DNA of 8,036 nucleotides from JARRJY01 sp037388705 (GCA_037388705.1 JARRJY010000096.1:1-8036); one strand, 5' to 3'; numbered from the stretch's first letter, positions 1 through 7,048 are shown. Numbers and translations: made by a program. Notes: a model not told the origin generated them from the letters alone.

Positions 1-492
1 CTTGGCTTCATCACAACCTGCAACATCGTTGAAGGTGATCTTGATTTGATCATCACCAAGCAGACGAGCCTTGCTTTTACCAAATGACAAGGCGCCTCGG
101 CCACCGCCGCCACCTTGCATCTGGCGCATGAAGAAAATCCATAAACCGATTATTAATAAGAATGGGAACCATGAAATGAAGATTTGTGTCCAGATAGAGG
201 TTTCTTGAGGCTTGGCATTGATGCGCACACCATGCTTCATCAGGTCACCGATCATGGCGGAGTTATCTGTTTCCGGGCTATAGGTACTAAATGAATTCCC
301 ATTCTGCATGCTACCGGATATCACCCGGCCACTGATTTCAACTTCGCTAACCTGGTTTTGTTGAACCATTTGCATGAAGTCAGAATAACTGAGTTTACTT
401 TCCTGGCGTGTGGTACTCAGGTAATTGAATACCGACATCAGGATGATCTCCACGATTACCCACAACAGGATATTTTTTGCCAGGTCGTTCAA
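1..492 (-). CDS. ftsH: FtsH, membrane AAA+ zinc protease, N-terminal part only
   Basis: ATP-dependent zinc metalloprotease of the inner membrane that degrades misfolded membrane proteins and some cytosolic regulators (known for the family). Only 164 codons are in the window; the gene continues past position 1. Visible parts in order: membrane segment 1 at about residues 8-25, a periplasmic domain at about 26-100, membrane segment 2 at about 101-122 (IFISWFPFLLIIGLWIFF), the hallmark RQMQGGGGG linker at 123-131, GALSFGKSKAR at 133-143, and the start of the AAA+ domain with DVAGCDEAK at 156-164. The Walker A motif and HExxH zinc site lie beyond the edge. The start is a TTG at 490-492, chosen because a TGAGGT ribosome site lies 6 nt upstream and LAKNILLW aligns with E. 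coli MAKNLILW. An unusual glutamate (residue 15) sits inside membrane segment 1. It lies 47 bp after rlmE, the usual rlmE-ftsH pairing. Confidence 0.97.
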   Translation of the reverse strand, partial: MNDLAKNILLWVIVEIILMSVFNYLSTTRQESKLSYSDFMQMVQQNQVSEVEISGRVISGSMQNGNSFSTYSPETDNSAMIGDLMKHGVRINAKPQETSIWTQIFISWFPFLLIIGLWIFFMRQMQGGGGGRGALSFGKSKARLLGDDQIKITFNDVAGCDEAK

Positions 493-498
493 TGTTCT

Positions 499-504
499 AC
501 CTCA
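499..504 (-). promoter_or_regulatory. Ribosome binding site of ftsH
   Basis: The minus strand reads TGAGGT, 6 nt before the TTG at 492-490. It is a good Shine-Dalgarno match and is the main reason for choosing the TTG start; no ATG in this frame fits the N-terminus of the family. Confidence 0.75.
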
Positions 505-539
505 ATATTTATAAACTATTTCGTATAATCAACACGTTA

Positions 540-1160
540 CTACACATTATAGCCTCTTGCCAGTAAATAGATCTCGGGAGATCGCGGGCGTGAGGCCTTG
601 GGCTTGCGAACCAGGATTTTCCTGAACCGCTTACGGAGCTCCTTTTTAAAGTCATCCAGCCCTTCTCCGGTGAAAACCTTGATCAGCAGGTCACCACCGT
701 CCTTCAATACTTTGTCAGCTAAATCCAGCGTGAGTTCAGCCAGATACATGGCGCGTGGCTGATCCACGGCCTTCATTCCACTGATATTGGGGGCCATATC
801 GGACATTACAAGGTCTACCGGGGTATTTCCGAGACTCTTCAGCAGCCTGTCATAGACTTCCTGCTCGCGAAAATCCCCTTGAATAAATGTGACATCTGCC
901 AGGGCATCCATCGGCAGGATATCCAGCGCAATGATTTTCCCGTTATCACCAATTTTCCTCGCGGCGTACTCGCACCAGCTTCCGGGTGCTGCACCGAGAT
1001 CGATGATCGTCATACCGCTTTTTAAAATGTGGTCTTTTTCATCAATTTCGATGAGCTTGTAAACCGCCCGCGATCGCCAGCCCTCCTGCTGGGCCCGCTT
1101 AACATAAACATCATCAAAATGCTCTTTAAGCCATTTGCCACTGGTTTTTGAACGTGCCAT
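540..1160 (-). CDS. rlmE: RlmE (FtsJ/RrmJ), 23S rRNA U2552 2'-O-ribose methyltransferase
   Basis: SAM-dependent methyltransferase that 2'-O-methylates U2552 of 23S rRNA late in 50S assembly (known for E. coli RlmE). The product has 206 residues, close to 209 in E. coli, and is collinear with it. The SAM-binding loop IIDLGAAPGSW is at residues 52-62, LDILPMD at 79-85 and QGDFR at 94-98. The catalytic K-D-K-E set is complete: Lys35 (SRAVYKL), Asp121 in MSDMAPNISG, Lys161 in LIKVF and Glu196 in SPEIYLLA, matching E. coli K38, D124, K164 and E199. The ATG lies only 2 nt after the stop of the upstream small membrane gene, with just a weak GGA as ribosome site, so translation is probably coupled to that gene. 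ftsH follows on the same strand. Confidence 0.97.
   Translation of the reverse strand: MARSKTSGKWLKEHFDDVYVKRAQQEGWRSRAVYKLIEIDEKDHILKSGMTIIDLGAAPGSWCEYAARKIGDNGKIIALDILPMDALADVTFIQGDFREQEVYDRLLKSLGNTPVDLVMSDMAPNISGMKAVDQPRAMYLAELTLDLADKVLKDGGDLLIKVFTGEGLDDFKKELRKRFRKILVRKPKASRPRSPEIYLLARGYNV
546..551 (-). promoter_or_regulatory. Candidate -10 box for ftsH inside the 3' end of rlmE
   Basis: A perfect TATAAT on the minus strand lies in the last codons of rlmE (Gly-Tyr-Asn-Val-stop). Transcription would start near position 539, giving ftsH a leader of about 47 nt. I see no convincing -35 at 16-18 bp spacing, so this may be chance from a Tyr-Asn codon pair. Read-through from rlmE is the alternative. 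Confidence 0.25.
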
Positions 1161-1162
1161 GA

Positions 1163-1456
1163 CTAGTCCGTTTCTTTGTTTTTAAGACGATGTTCAACTT
1201 GCCGGATTCGAAACACCAGCCAGCCCATCCCACACAAGCCGTACACCGACAGGATAGCCAGTTGCATCGCGCTATTCTCGGAAACTCGATGAACACTGAA
1301 TATCAGAAGCAGTGCAATCAACAGGATAAATCCCAGTTCTACTTTTACCGGGTTAAAAGGGCTAGCCTTGACCGAAAAACCCCTATCGCCTTGTGCATCA
1401 TTCCGCGTTACACTAGGCGCCCTTTTCGATTCATCCTGGAAATTCTCTTCTGTCAT
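1163..1456 (-). CDS. Small hypothetical protein with two membrane segments
   Basis: I do not recognise this protein. The preferred ATG at 1456-1454 gives 97 residues. The N-terminal 38 residues are polar and charged (MTEENFQDESKRAPSV...) and probably disordered. Then come a hydrophobic helix at about 39-55 (VELGFILLIALLLIFSV), a short loop HRVSENS, a second helix at about 63-82, and a basic amphipathic tail (RIRQVEHRLKNKETD). The positive tail suggests a hairpin with both ends in the cytoplasm (inference). The frame stays open 12 codons further up to a TTG at 1492, but that start would run into yhbY and has no better ribosome site. No clear Shine-Dalgarno precedes the ATG either. The stop is 2 nt before the rlmE start, so the gene appears to be first in an rlmE-ftsH transcript. 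It occupies the space where a yhbY/rlmE divergent promoter region would be expected. Confidence 0.7.
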   Translation of the reverse strand: MTEENFQDESKRAPSVTRNDAQGDRGFSVKASPFNPVKVELGFILLIALLLIFSVHRVSENSAMQLAILSVYGLCGMGWLVFRIRQVEHRLKNKETD

Positions 1457-1751
1457 GTCATTAACCAGTAACCAGATTAAACATTTACGCAAACTGGCTC
1501 ATAGCCGGAAAGTCATCGTGATTGTCGGTGGTGCAGGACTCACTGAAAATGTACTCACTGAAGTTGATATTGCCCTGAATACACATGAGTTGGTAAAAGT
1601 GCGCATCAATGCCGGTGAGCGTGATGAACGAGCCGCCATGATTGAGCAAATTCAGCAACATACACAGGCTGCTATTATACAGACCATCGGGCATGTTGCA
1701 GTGTTTTATCGCCAGGCTGACAAGCCTGTCATAGAATTACCCAGGAAGTAA
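1455..1751 (+). CDS. yhbY: YhbY, CRM-domain RNA-binding protein of pre-50S ribosomes
   Basis: Small RNA-binding protein of the CRM (CRS1-YhbY) family, known to associate with 50S precursors. The ATG at 1455 gives 98 residues (E. coli 97), and the chain aligns throughout: SNQIKHLRKLAHSRKVIVIVG, the CRM loop as GGAG at residues 25-28 followed by LTENVLTE, ELVKVRI in the middle, TIGHVAVFYR, and the terminal ELPRK. The reading frame is open upstream to 1368, but the extra 29 residues do not resemble the family. The ribosome site is weak. The ATG overlaps the divergent ATG of the small membrane gene by 2 nt, and the stop abuts the stop of the DUF4149 gene, so any promoter must lie inside 1163-1454, antisense to another coding region. 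I found no strong promoter there. Confidence 0.95.
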   Translation: MSLTSNQIKHLRKLAHSRKVIVIVGGAGLTENVLTEVDIALNTHELVKVRINAGERDERAAMIEQIQQHTQAAIIQTIGHVAVFYRQADKPVIELPRK

Positions 1752-1756
1752 TTACT
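1747..1756. repeat. 10-bp perfect palindrome made by two abutting stop codons
   Basis: AGTAATTACT is centred on the junction of the yhbY stop (TAA, 1749-1751) and the convergent DUF4149 stop (TAA on the minus strand, 1754-1752). It has no loop and is AT-rich, so it is not a terminator by itself. A 6-bp stem (GGTGAT/ATCACC, 9-nt loop) follows at 1765-1785 without a T tract. Confidence 0.5.
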
Positions 1757-2186
1757 CGGCTGCCGGTGATAATCCGGTAATCACCAGTGCCAATCCAGCG
1801 AGACTATTCACCATGAACAGGATTGATGCTACACCGTGAAGCTGGCCAAACTGTTTAGCCGTTTCTCCAGACAGCCCTGCAGCTTTAAGTTCAGCCATCA
1901 TTGGCTGCAAGACAAACTGACCGATAACAACGATCACTAACATAACCAGCAACGTCCAGAGTCGCCAGTTATTGATGGCAAAAGACTGTAGGCATTGTCC
2001 ACCAATAAGAAACACGGCACAAAACAGGCCAATGTAACTCATCACGGTAAACATTTGCCCAGCCAGGTTACCTGCCAGCATACGATCATCTAGCGTTTTA
2101 AACAGAACCGGTGCCACGATATAACCCACGGTCCACATGCCGCCGACCCAGAGAGTTAATAAAATGCGTTCACCAATTTGAAACAT
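1752..2186 (-). CDS. DUF4149 four-helix membrane protein
   Basis: Integral membrane protein of unknown function. It resembles the DUF4149 family by its opening LWVGGMWTVGYIVAPVLFKTLDDRxLAGxLAGxxF and by position between greA and yhbY, where pseudomonads carry a similar conserved gene (recalled, not searched). The ATG at 2186 gives 144 residues. Four hydrophobic segments lie at about 8-29, 45-67, 74-92 and 118-139. The loop between the third and fourth (QPMMAELKAAGLSGETAKQF) is polar and helical, and is followed by QLHGVASILFMVN. The start lies 10 nt after the greA stop and lacks a ribosome site (the upstream bases are TTCTTCTC), which suggests translation by ribosomes leaving greA. The frame is open further into greA to 2252, but those residues are not family-like. 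It converges head-on with yhbY with zero spacing. Confidence 0.88.
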   Translation of the reverse strand: MFQIGERILLTLWVGGMWTVGYIVAPVLFKTLDDRMLAGNLAGQMFTVMSYIGLFCAVFLIGGQCLQSFAINNWRLWTLLVMLVIVVIGQFVLQPMMAELKAAGLSGETAKQFGQLHGVASILFMVNSLAGLALVITGLSPAAE

Positions 2187-2196
2187 GAGAAGAAGC

Positions 2197-2679
2197 CTAT
2201 TCGTAGCTAACCGAGACGATCTCGTATTCACGATCACCACCGGGTGCAGCAACCGTCACTTCATCACCAGCATTCTTACCAATCAATGCACGGGCAATGG
2301 GCGAGGAAACAGCGATTTTGTTTTGCTTGATATCCGCTTCCAGATCACCGACGATTTGGTAAGTCACTTCCTTATCACCGTCTATGTCATACAATTCAAC
2401 AGTTGCACCAAAGACAATCTTGTCACCGGCATTAGCACCCACTACCGCTACATCAATAATTTCCGAGTTTGATAGCGCAGCTTCAATTTCCTGGATACGA
2501 CCTTCGATGAAACTTTGTTGTTCACGCGCCGCATGGTACTCGGCATTTTCTTTTAAATCTCCATGCTCACGTGCTTCAGCGATCGCCTGGATCACCCTGG
2601 GGCGTTGTACAGATTTTAAATCTTTTAATTCTTCACGCAGTTGCTCTGCACCCGCTGAAGTCATTGGGGCTCTACTCAT
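2197..2679 (-). CDS. greA: GreA, transcript cleavage elongation factor
   Basis: GreA enters the secondary channel of backtracked RNA polymerase and stimulates cleavage of the RNA 3' end. The product has 160 residues (E. coli 158). The N-terminal coiled coil spans about residues 8-75, with the signature IAEAREHGDLKENAEYHAAR at 33-52. The tip acidic residues Asp41 and Glu44, which position the catalytic Mg2+, are both present. The C-terminal FKBP-like domain (about 80-160) contains SPIARALIGKNAGDEV and APGGDREYEI. The first ATG (2679) is preferred over Met6 because a GGGAG site lies 9 nt upstream of it, while Met6 has none. It follows carB by 24 bp and precedes the DUF4149 gene by 10 bp, so it is probably expressed at least partly from the carAB transcript. 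Confidence 0.98.
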   Translation of the reverse strand: MSRAPMTSAGAEQLREELKDLKSVQRPRVIQAIAEAREHGDLKENAEYHAAREQQSFIEGRIQEIEAALSNSEIIDVAVVGANAGDKIVFGATVELYDIDGDKEVTYQIVGDLEADIKQNKIAVSSPIARALIGKNAGDEVTVAAPGGDREYEIVSVSYE

Positions 2680-2688
2680 GTAAGTTAA

Positions 2689-2693
2689 CTCCC
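2689..2693 (-). promoter_or_regulatory. Ribosome binding site of greA
   Basis: GGGAG on the minus strand, 9 nt before the ATG at 2679, in the 24-bp carB-greA gap. It decides the start in favour of Met1 over Met6. Confidence 0.65.
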
Positions 2694-2703
2694 GGTAATA
2701 CTA

Positions 2704-5700
2704 CTAATGTAAGTCCTGCAGTCGATGAACTTCTGTCAGGTCTTCCTGTAACAATGCCTGGCAGAGTGCTTCACCACCGGCAATGGTCGTGGTATATGTC
2801 ACTTTATATTGTAATGCCTTGCTGCGTATTGTTGCTGAATCCGCGATAGCCTGGCGACCCTCGGTAGTATTGACAATCAAATCAATCTCGCCGTTTGTAA
2901 TACTGTCAACAATGTGGGGGCGACCTTCTGTTACCTTATTAATTTGCTCACAGGCAATACCAGCTTCATTTATTGTAGCTGCTGTACCACCCGTTGCTAT
3001 CAGATCAAAACCAAATTCTGATAATTGTTTGGCAATATTGACTATCGCTTTCTTATCCCTGTTGCGAACACTCAGGAAAGCCTTGCCACTACGCGGTAAG
3101 GTTACACTGGCAGCTAGTTGTGACTTGCCAAAGGCTTCACCAAAGTTATTACCCACTCCCATCACTTCACCGGTTGATTTCATTTCCGGACCCAGTTGCG
3201 GATCCACACCAGGGAATTTGTTGAACGGGAACACGGCTTCCTTAACCGAGAAATGTTCGGGAACAATTTCATCTGTCATCCCCTGTTGTTTCAAAGACTG
3301 CCCTACCATGGTGCGTGCGGCCACTTTTGCCAGTGGACGCCCCGTAGCTTTTGATACAAACGGTACAGTTCGTGAGGCACGTGGATTGACTTCGATGATG
3401 TAAACCGTTTCATCTTTAACGGCAAACTGGGTATTCATCAGGCCTACCACGTTCAATCCTTTAGCCATCTTGCGAATTTGCTCACGCATTTCATCCTGTA
3501 CTTTTTCAGAAACGCTGTAAGGGGGTAACGAACAGGCTGAATCACCGGAATGCACACCGGCCTGTTCAATGTGTTGCATGATTCCACCGATCAATACGTC
3601 TTCCCCATCACAGATGGCATCCACATCAAGCTCCACCGCATCATCCAGGAAACGATCAAGTAAAACTGGTGAATCATTAGAAACCGACACCGCTTCATCC
3701 ATGTAACGACGCAGTTCTTTTTCGTTATAAACAATTTCCATAGCACGACCACCTAATACATAGGAAGGACGAACCACCAATGGGTAACCAATTTCATCGG
3801 CCAGCTTAACCGCTTCTTCTTCAGCTCGTGCCGTTCTGTTAGGCGGTTGAAGTAAACCAAGTTTCTCAATGAGCTGCTGGAAACGCTCACGATCTTCTGC
3901 AAGGTCAATGGAATCTGGCGTCGTACCAATAATAGGTGCACCAGCAGCTTCCAGGTCACGTGCCAGTTTCAACGGTGTTTGACCGCCATACTGAACGATG
4001 ACGCCTTTTGGTTTTTCCAGGTCGATTAACTCTAACACGTCTTCAAGGGTCAACGGTTCAAAGTACAACCGATCAGAGGTATCGTAGTCGGTGGATACGG
4101 TTTCCGGGTTACAGTTCACCATAATGGTTTCATATCCATCATCACGCATAGCAAAAGCCGCATGACAACAACAGTAATCAAATTCGATTCCCTGGCCAAT
4201 TCGGTTTGGCCCCCCACCTAGTACCATGATCTTTTCTTTATCAGTGGGCCGGGCTTCACATTCTTCTTCGTATGAAGAATACATATAGGCTGTACTGGTA
4301 GAAAATTCTGCTGCACAGGTATCCACACGTTTATAAACCGGGCGTACGTTATTATCATGACGAAGTTTACGAATAGCGTATTCATCCGTACCAAGTAGTG
4401 TACCGAGACGGCGATCTGAGAAGCCTTTACGTTTTAAATAGAACAGTCTTTCCTTGGTTAACGCATCTACACCCTGATCTTTAACCTGCTGTTCCAGTTT
4501 TACCAGTTCTTCAATTTGCACCAGGAACCAGGGATCAATTGCACAGATGTCATGTATTTCATCAACACGCATGCCATAACGAAACGCATCCGCTACGTAC
4601 CACAAGCGGAATGGTCCTGGCGTTTTCATTTCCTTGGTTAATATATCTTTGGCATCATCCGCGTTTACATCGATCATTTCATCAAGTCCATCGACGCCGA
4701 TTTCCATGCCACGTAAAGCTTTTTGTAACGATTCCTGCTGGCTACGACCAATGGCCATCACTTCGCCCACGGACTTCATTTGCGTGGTTAACCGTGAATC
4801 TGCTTTCGGGAATTTCTCAAAGGTAAAACGCGGAACTTTTGTTACCACGTAATCAATCGATGGCTCGAAAGATGCCGGTGTAGCACCGCCGGTTATTTCA
4901 TTCTGTAATTCATCCAGGGTGTAACCCACAGCAAGTTTTGCCGCCACTTTGGCAATCGGGAAACCGGTGGCTTTAGAGGCAAGCGCCGATGAGCGCGATA
5001 CACGTGGGTTCATTTCAATAATGATCATGCGGCCATTTTCCGGGTTAATAGCAAACTGCACATTAGACCCGCCGGTCTCAACACCAATTTCACGTAGTAC
5101 TGCCAACGATGCATCACGCATAATCTGGTATTCTTTATCCGTTAATGTTTGTGCCGGTGCAACAGTAATCGAGTCCCCGGTATGCACACCCATGGGATCC
5201 AGGTTTTCGATAGAACAGATAATGATGCAATTGTCATTCTTGTCACGCACCACTTCCATTTCATATTCTTTCCAGCCAAGAATGGATTCTTCAATCAACA
5301 ACTCATTAGTAGGAGAAAGATCCAGGCCACGCTCACAGATCTCGATAAACTCCTCCTTGTTATAGGCAATACCACCACCGGAACCACCCATAGTAAACGA
5401 AGGACGAATGATCGTTGGATAGCCCACCTGCGCCTGCACCTGGAAAGCTTCTTCCATGCTGTGGGCAACGGCAGACTTCGGCATGTCCAGGCCAATCTTT
5501 ATCATCGCGGTACGGAACTTGTCACGATCTTCAGCTTTATCGATGGCCTCACGATCGGCACCGATCATTTCCACGCCATATTTTTCCAGTACCCCTTCAC
5601 GATGCAGATCCAGTGCACAGTTCAGTGCTGTCTGTCCGCCCATAGTGGGTAACAATACATCAGGGCGCTCTTTTTCAATGATCTTTTCAACGGTTTGCCA

Positions 5701-5910
5701 ACGAATCGGCTCGATGTAAGTGGCATCGGCCATTTCCGGATCAGTCATAATTGTTGCCGGATTCGAGTTCACCAGGATAACGCGATAGCCTTCTTCCTTG
5801 AGCGCTTTGCATGCCTGGGCCCCGGAGTAATCAAATTCACAGGCCTGGCCTATTACAATCGGACCGGCCCCAATGATAAGAATACTTTCTATGTCTGTAC
5901 GTTTTGGCAT
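2704..5910 (-). CDS. carB: CarB, carbamoyl-phosphate synthetase large subunit
   Basis: Makes carbamoyl phosphate from bicarbonate, ammonia delivered by CarA, and two ATP, for pyrimidine and arginine synthesis. The 1068 residues (E. coli 1073) cover all four regions: the carboxyphosphate domain (about 1-400), oligomerisation domain (about 401-550), carbamoyl-phosphate domain (about 551-935) and C-terminal MGS-like allosteric domain (about 936-1068). ATP-grasp residues sit at the E. coli numbers: Arg129, Arg169, Glu215, Glu299, Asn301 and Arg303 (IIIEMNPR). The second half repeats the pattern (RPSYVLGGRAM, IIEVNPRASR). The allosteric domain keeps ATGGTAAT, NKVTEGRPHI and VTYTTTIAGG, so effector control by UMP/IMP/ornithine-type ligands is plausible. 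The gene ends with tandem stops (TAGTAG, 2706-2701). The start has only a weak AAGAAG upstream, so coupling to carA translation is likely. That AAGAAG is itself part of the displaced carA tail. Confidence 0.99.
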   Translation of the reverse strand: MPKRTDIESILIIGAGPIVIGQACEFDYSGAQACKALKEEGYRVILVNSNPATIMTDPEMADATYIEPIRWQTVEKIIEKERPDVLLPTMGGQTALNCALDLHREGVLEKYGVEMIGADREAIDKAEDRDKFRTAMIKIGLDMPKSAVAHSMEEAFQVQAQVGYPTIIRPSFTMGGSGGGIAYNKEEFIEICERGLDLSPTNELLIEESILGWKEYEMEVVRDKNDNCIIICSIENLDPMGVHTGDSITVAPAQTLTDKEYQIMRDASLAVLREIGVETGGSNVQFAINPENGRMIIIEMNPRVSRSSALASKATGFPIAKVAAKLAVGYTLDELQNEITGGATPASFEPSIDYVVTKVPRFTFEKFPKADSRLTTQMKSVGEVMAIGRSQQESLQKALRGMEIGVDGLDEMIDVNADDAKDILTKEMKTPGPFRLWYVADAFRYGMRVDEIHDICAIDPWFLVQIEELVKLEQQVKDQGVDALTKERLFYLKRKGFSDRRLGTLLGTDEYAIRKLRHDNNVRPVYKRVDTCAAEFSTSTAYMYSSYEEECEARPTDKEKIMVLGGGPNRIGQGIEFDYCCCHAAFAMRDDGYETIMVNCNPETVSTDYDTSDRLYFEPLTLEDVLELIDLEKPKGVIVQYGGQTPLKLARDLEAAGAPIIGTTPDSIDLAEDRERFQQLIEKLGLLQPPNRTARAEEEAVKLADEIGYPLVVRPSYVLGGRAMEIVYNEKELRRYMDEAVSVSNDSPVLLDRFLDDAVELDVDAICDGEDVLIGGIMQHIEQAGVHSGDSACSLPPYSVSEKVQDEMREQIRKMAKGLNVVGLMNTQFAVKDETVYIIEVNPRASRTVPFVSKATGRPLAKVAARTMVGQSLKQQGMTDEIVPEHFSVKEAVFPFNKFPGVDPQLGPEMKSTGEVMGVGNNFGEAFGKSQLAASVTLPRSGKAFLSVRNRDKKAIVNIAKQLSEFGFDLIATGGTAATINEAGIACEQINKVTEGRPHIVDSITNGEIDLIVNTTEGRQAIADSATIRSKALQYKVTYTTTIAGGEALCQALLQEDLTEVHRLQDLH

Positions 5911-5919
5911 ATCGTGAGT

Positions 5920-5952
5920 TTACTTCTTGTTGGCTTCGATTAAATCAATGAA
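5920..5952 (-). pseudogene. Out-of-frame remnant of the carA C-terminus
   Basis: Read on the minus strand from 5952, the sequence gives FIDLIEANKK followed by TAA (5922-5920). This matches the normal end of CarA (E. coli ...PLFDHFIELIE...). It is not in the frame of the carA coding region, which stops at 5945. Between HD (codons at 5961-5956) and this tail only 4 nt (GTAG) remain, where E. coli has seven codons, so about 17 nt are missing. The intact gene would have ended 9 nt before the carB ATG. This is seen directly in the sequence; the deletion itself is inferred from family comparison. Confidence 0.8.
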
Positions 5953-7048
5953 CTACATCATGTGGACCGGGACTGGCTTCCGGGTGGCCCTGGAAACTGA
6001 AGGCGGGAATATCGGTACGTTCCACTCCCTGTAAGGAACCGTCAAACAATGAACGATGTGTTGTACGCATGTTTTCTGGCAGGCTGTTTTCGTCAACCGC
6101 AAAACCGTGGTTCTGACTGGTAATCATCACTTGCTTGCTATCATTATCCTGCACGGGATGATTGGCACCATGATGACCAAATTTCATTTTCACGCTTTTG
6201 GCACCACTGGCCAATGACAGTAGCTGGTGGCCCAGACAGATACCAAACATGGGTACGCCGCTCCTGGCAATTTCCTGGATAGCTTCGATGGCATAGGTAC
6301 AGGGTTCCGGATCGCCGGGCCCATTAGAGAGGAACACACCATCCGGATCCATCGCCAGTACATGACTGGCCGGGGTTTGTGCCGGAACAACGGTAATGTG
6401 GCAACCCCGATCGACCAACATACGCAGAATATTGCGCTTCACACCATAATCATAAGCAACCACGCGATAGGGTAAGGACTCTTCCAGCATCGGCGGCGGT
6501 GGTTGATGCCCTTCACCCAGTACCCAGCAACCTTCTACCCAGTCATAAGCGTCACTGACCGTGACTTCTTTTGCCAGGTCCATACCTTTCAGGCCAGGGA
6601 AAGCCTTGGCAGCTTCAATAGCTTTAGCTTCATCGATATCATCGCCCGCCATGATGCAGCCGTTCTGGGCACCCTTTTCACGCAGGATACGTGTCAGCTT
6701 ACGGGTATCGATATCGGCAATCGCCACTACCTGGTTACGTGCCAGATAATCATCCAGTGATTCCTGTTTACGCCAGCTACTGGCGAGTAACGGTAGATCA
6801 CGAATAATAAGGCCGGCCGCATGAACCGCGGAGGATTCTTCGTCTTCGGTATTGGTACCGACATTACCAATATGGGGATAAGTGAGGGTAACGATTTGTT
6901 GTGCGTAGGAAGGGTCTGTGAGAATTTCCTGGTACCCGGTCATGGAGGTATTGAAAACCACCTCTCCGACGGTTTGACCGTCATAACCAATTGATTCACC
7001 GTGGAACACGGTACCGTCTTCTAGGGCAAGCAGAGCCGGTTTTCTCAA
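5945..7048 (-). CDS. carA: CarA, carbamoyl-phosphate synthetase small (glutaminase) subunit, frameshifted at the C-terminus
   Basis: Hydrolyses glutamine and channels ammonia to CarB. The N-terminal CPSase domain (about 1-150) includes LEDGTVFHG, GEVVFNTSMTGYQEILTDPSY and PHIGNVG. The class I glutamine amidotransferase domain (about 193-365) has the full triad: Cys271 in FGICLGHQ, then His355 and Glu357 in GHPEASPGPHD. The start is TTG (7048-7046) behind GGAGGT; E. coli carA also starts with TTG, and MRKPALLALEDG aligns with MIKSALLVLEDG. The product has 367 residues, whereas the family is about 380. It ends in VVH right after the conserved PHD, and the expected tail lies downstream in another frame (5952-5920). 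The last helix is therefore lost, by mutation or assembly error. All catalytic residues remain. The stop now lies 34 nt before carB. It is first in a carA-carB-greA unit. Confidence 0.95.
   Translation of the reverse strand: MRKPALLALEDGTVFHGESIGYDGQTVGEVVFNTSMTGYQEILTDPSYAQQIVTLTYPHIGNVGTNTEDEESSAVHAAGLIIRDLPLLASSWRKQESLDDYLARNQVVAIADIDTRKLTRILREKGAQNGCIMAGDDIDEAKAIEAAKAFPGLKGMDLAKEVTVSDAYDWVEGCWVLGEGHQPPPPMLEESLPYRVVAYDYGVKRNILRMLVDRGCHITVVPAQTPASHVLAMDPDGVFLSNGPGDPEPCTYAIEAIQEIARSGVPMFGICLGHQLLSLASGAKSVKMKFGHHGANHPVQDNDSKQVMITSQNHGFAVDENSLPENMRTTHRSLFDGSLQGVERTDIPAFSFQGHPEASPGPHDVVH

Noticed and set aside
1190..1471. 93-codon plus-strand frame opposite the small membrane gene
   Set aside because: No ribosome site, no family-like features, and it runs over the yhbY start. 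The minus-strand frame has a coherent membrane-protein layout instead.
1765..1785. Hairpin GGTGAT/ATCACC as a yhbY terminator
   Set aside because: Only 6 bp with a 9-nt loop, inside the DUF4149 coding end, and with no T tract on either strand.
4539..5652. Several open plus-strand frames of 95-167 codons opposite carB
   Set aside because: They lie entirely antisense to the well-conserved carB gene, have low-complexity Ser/His-rich translations and no ribosome sites; they are shadows of carB codon use.
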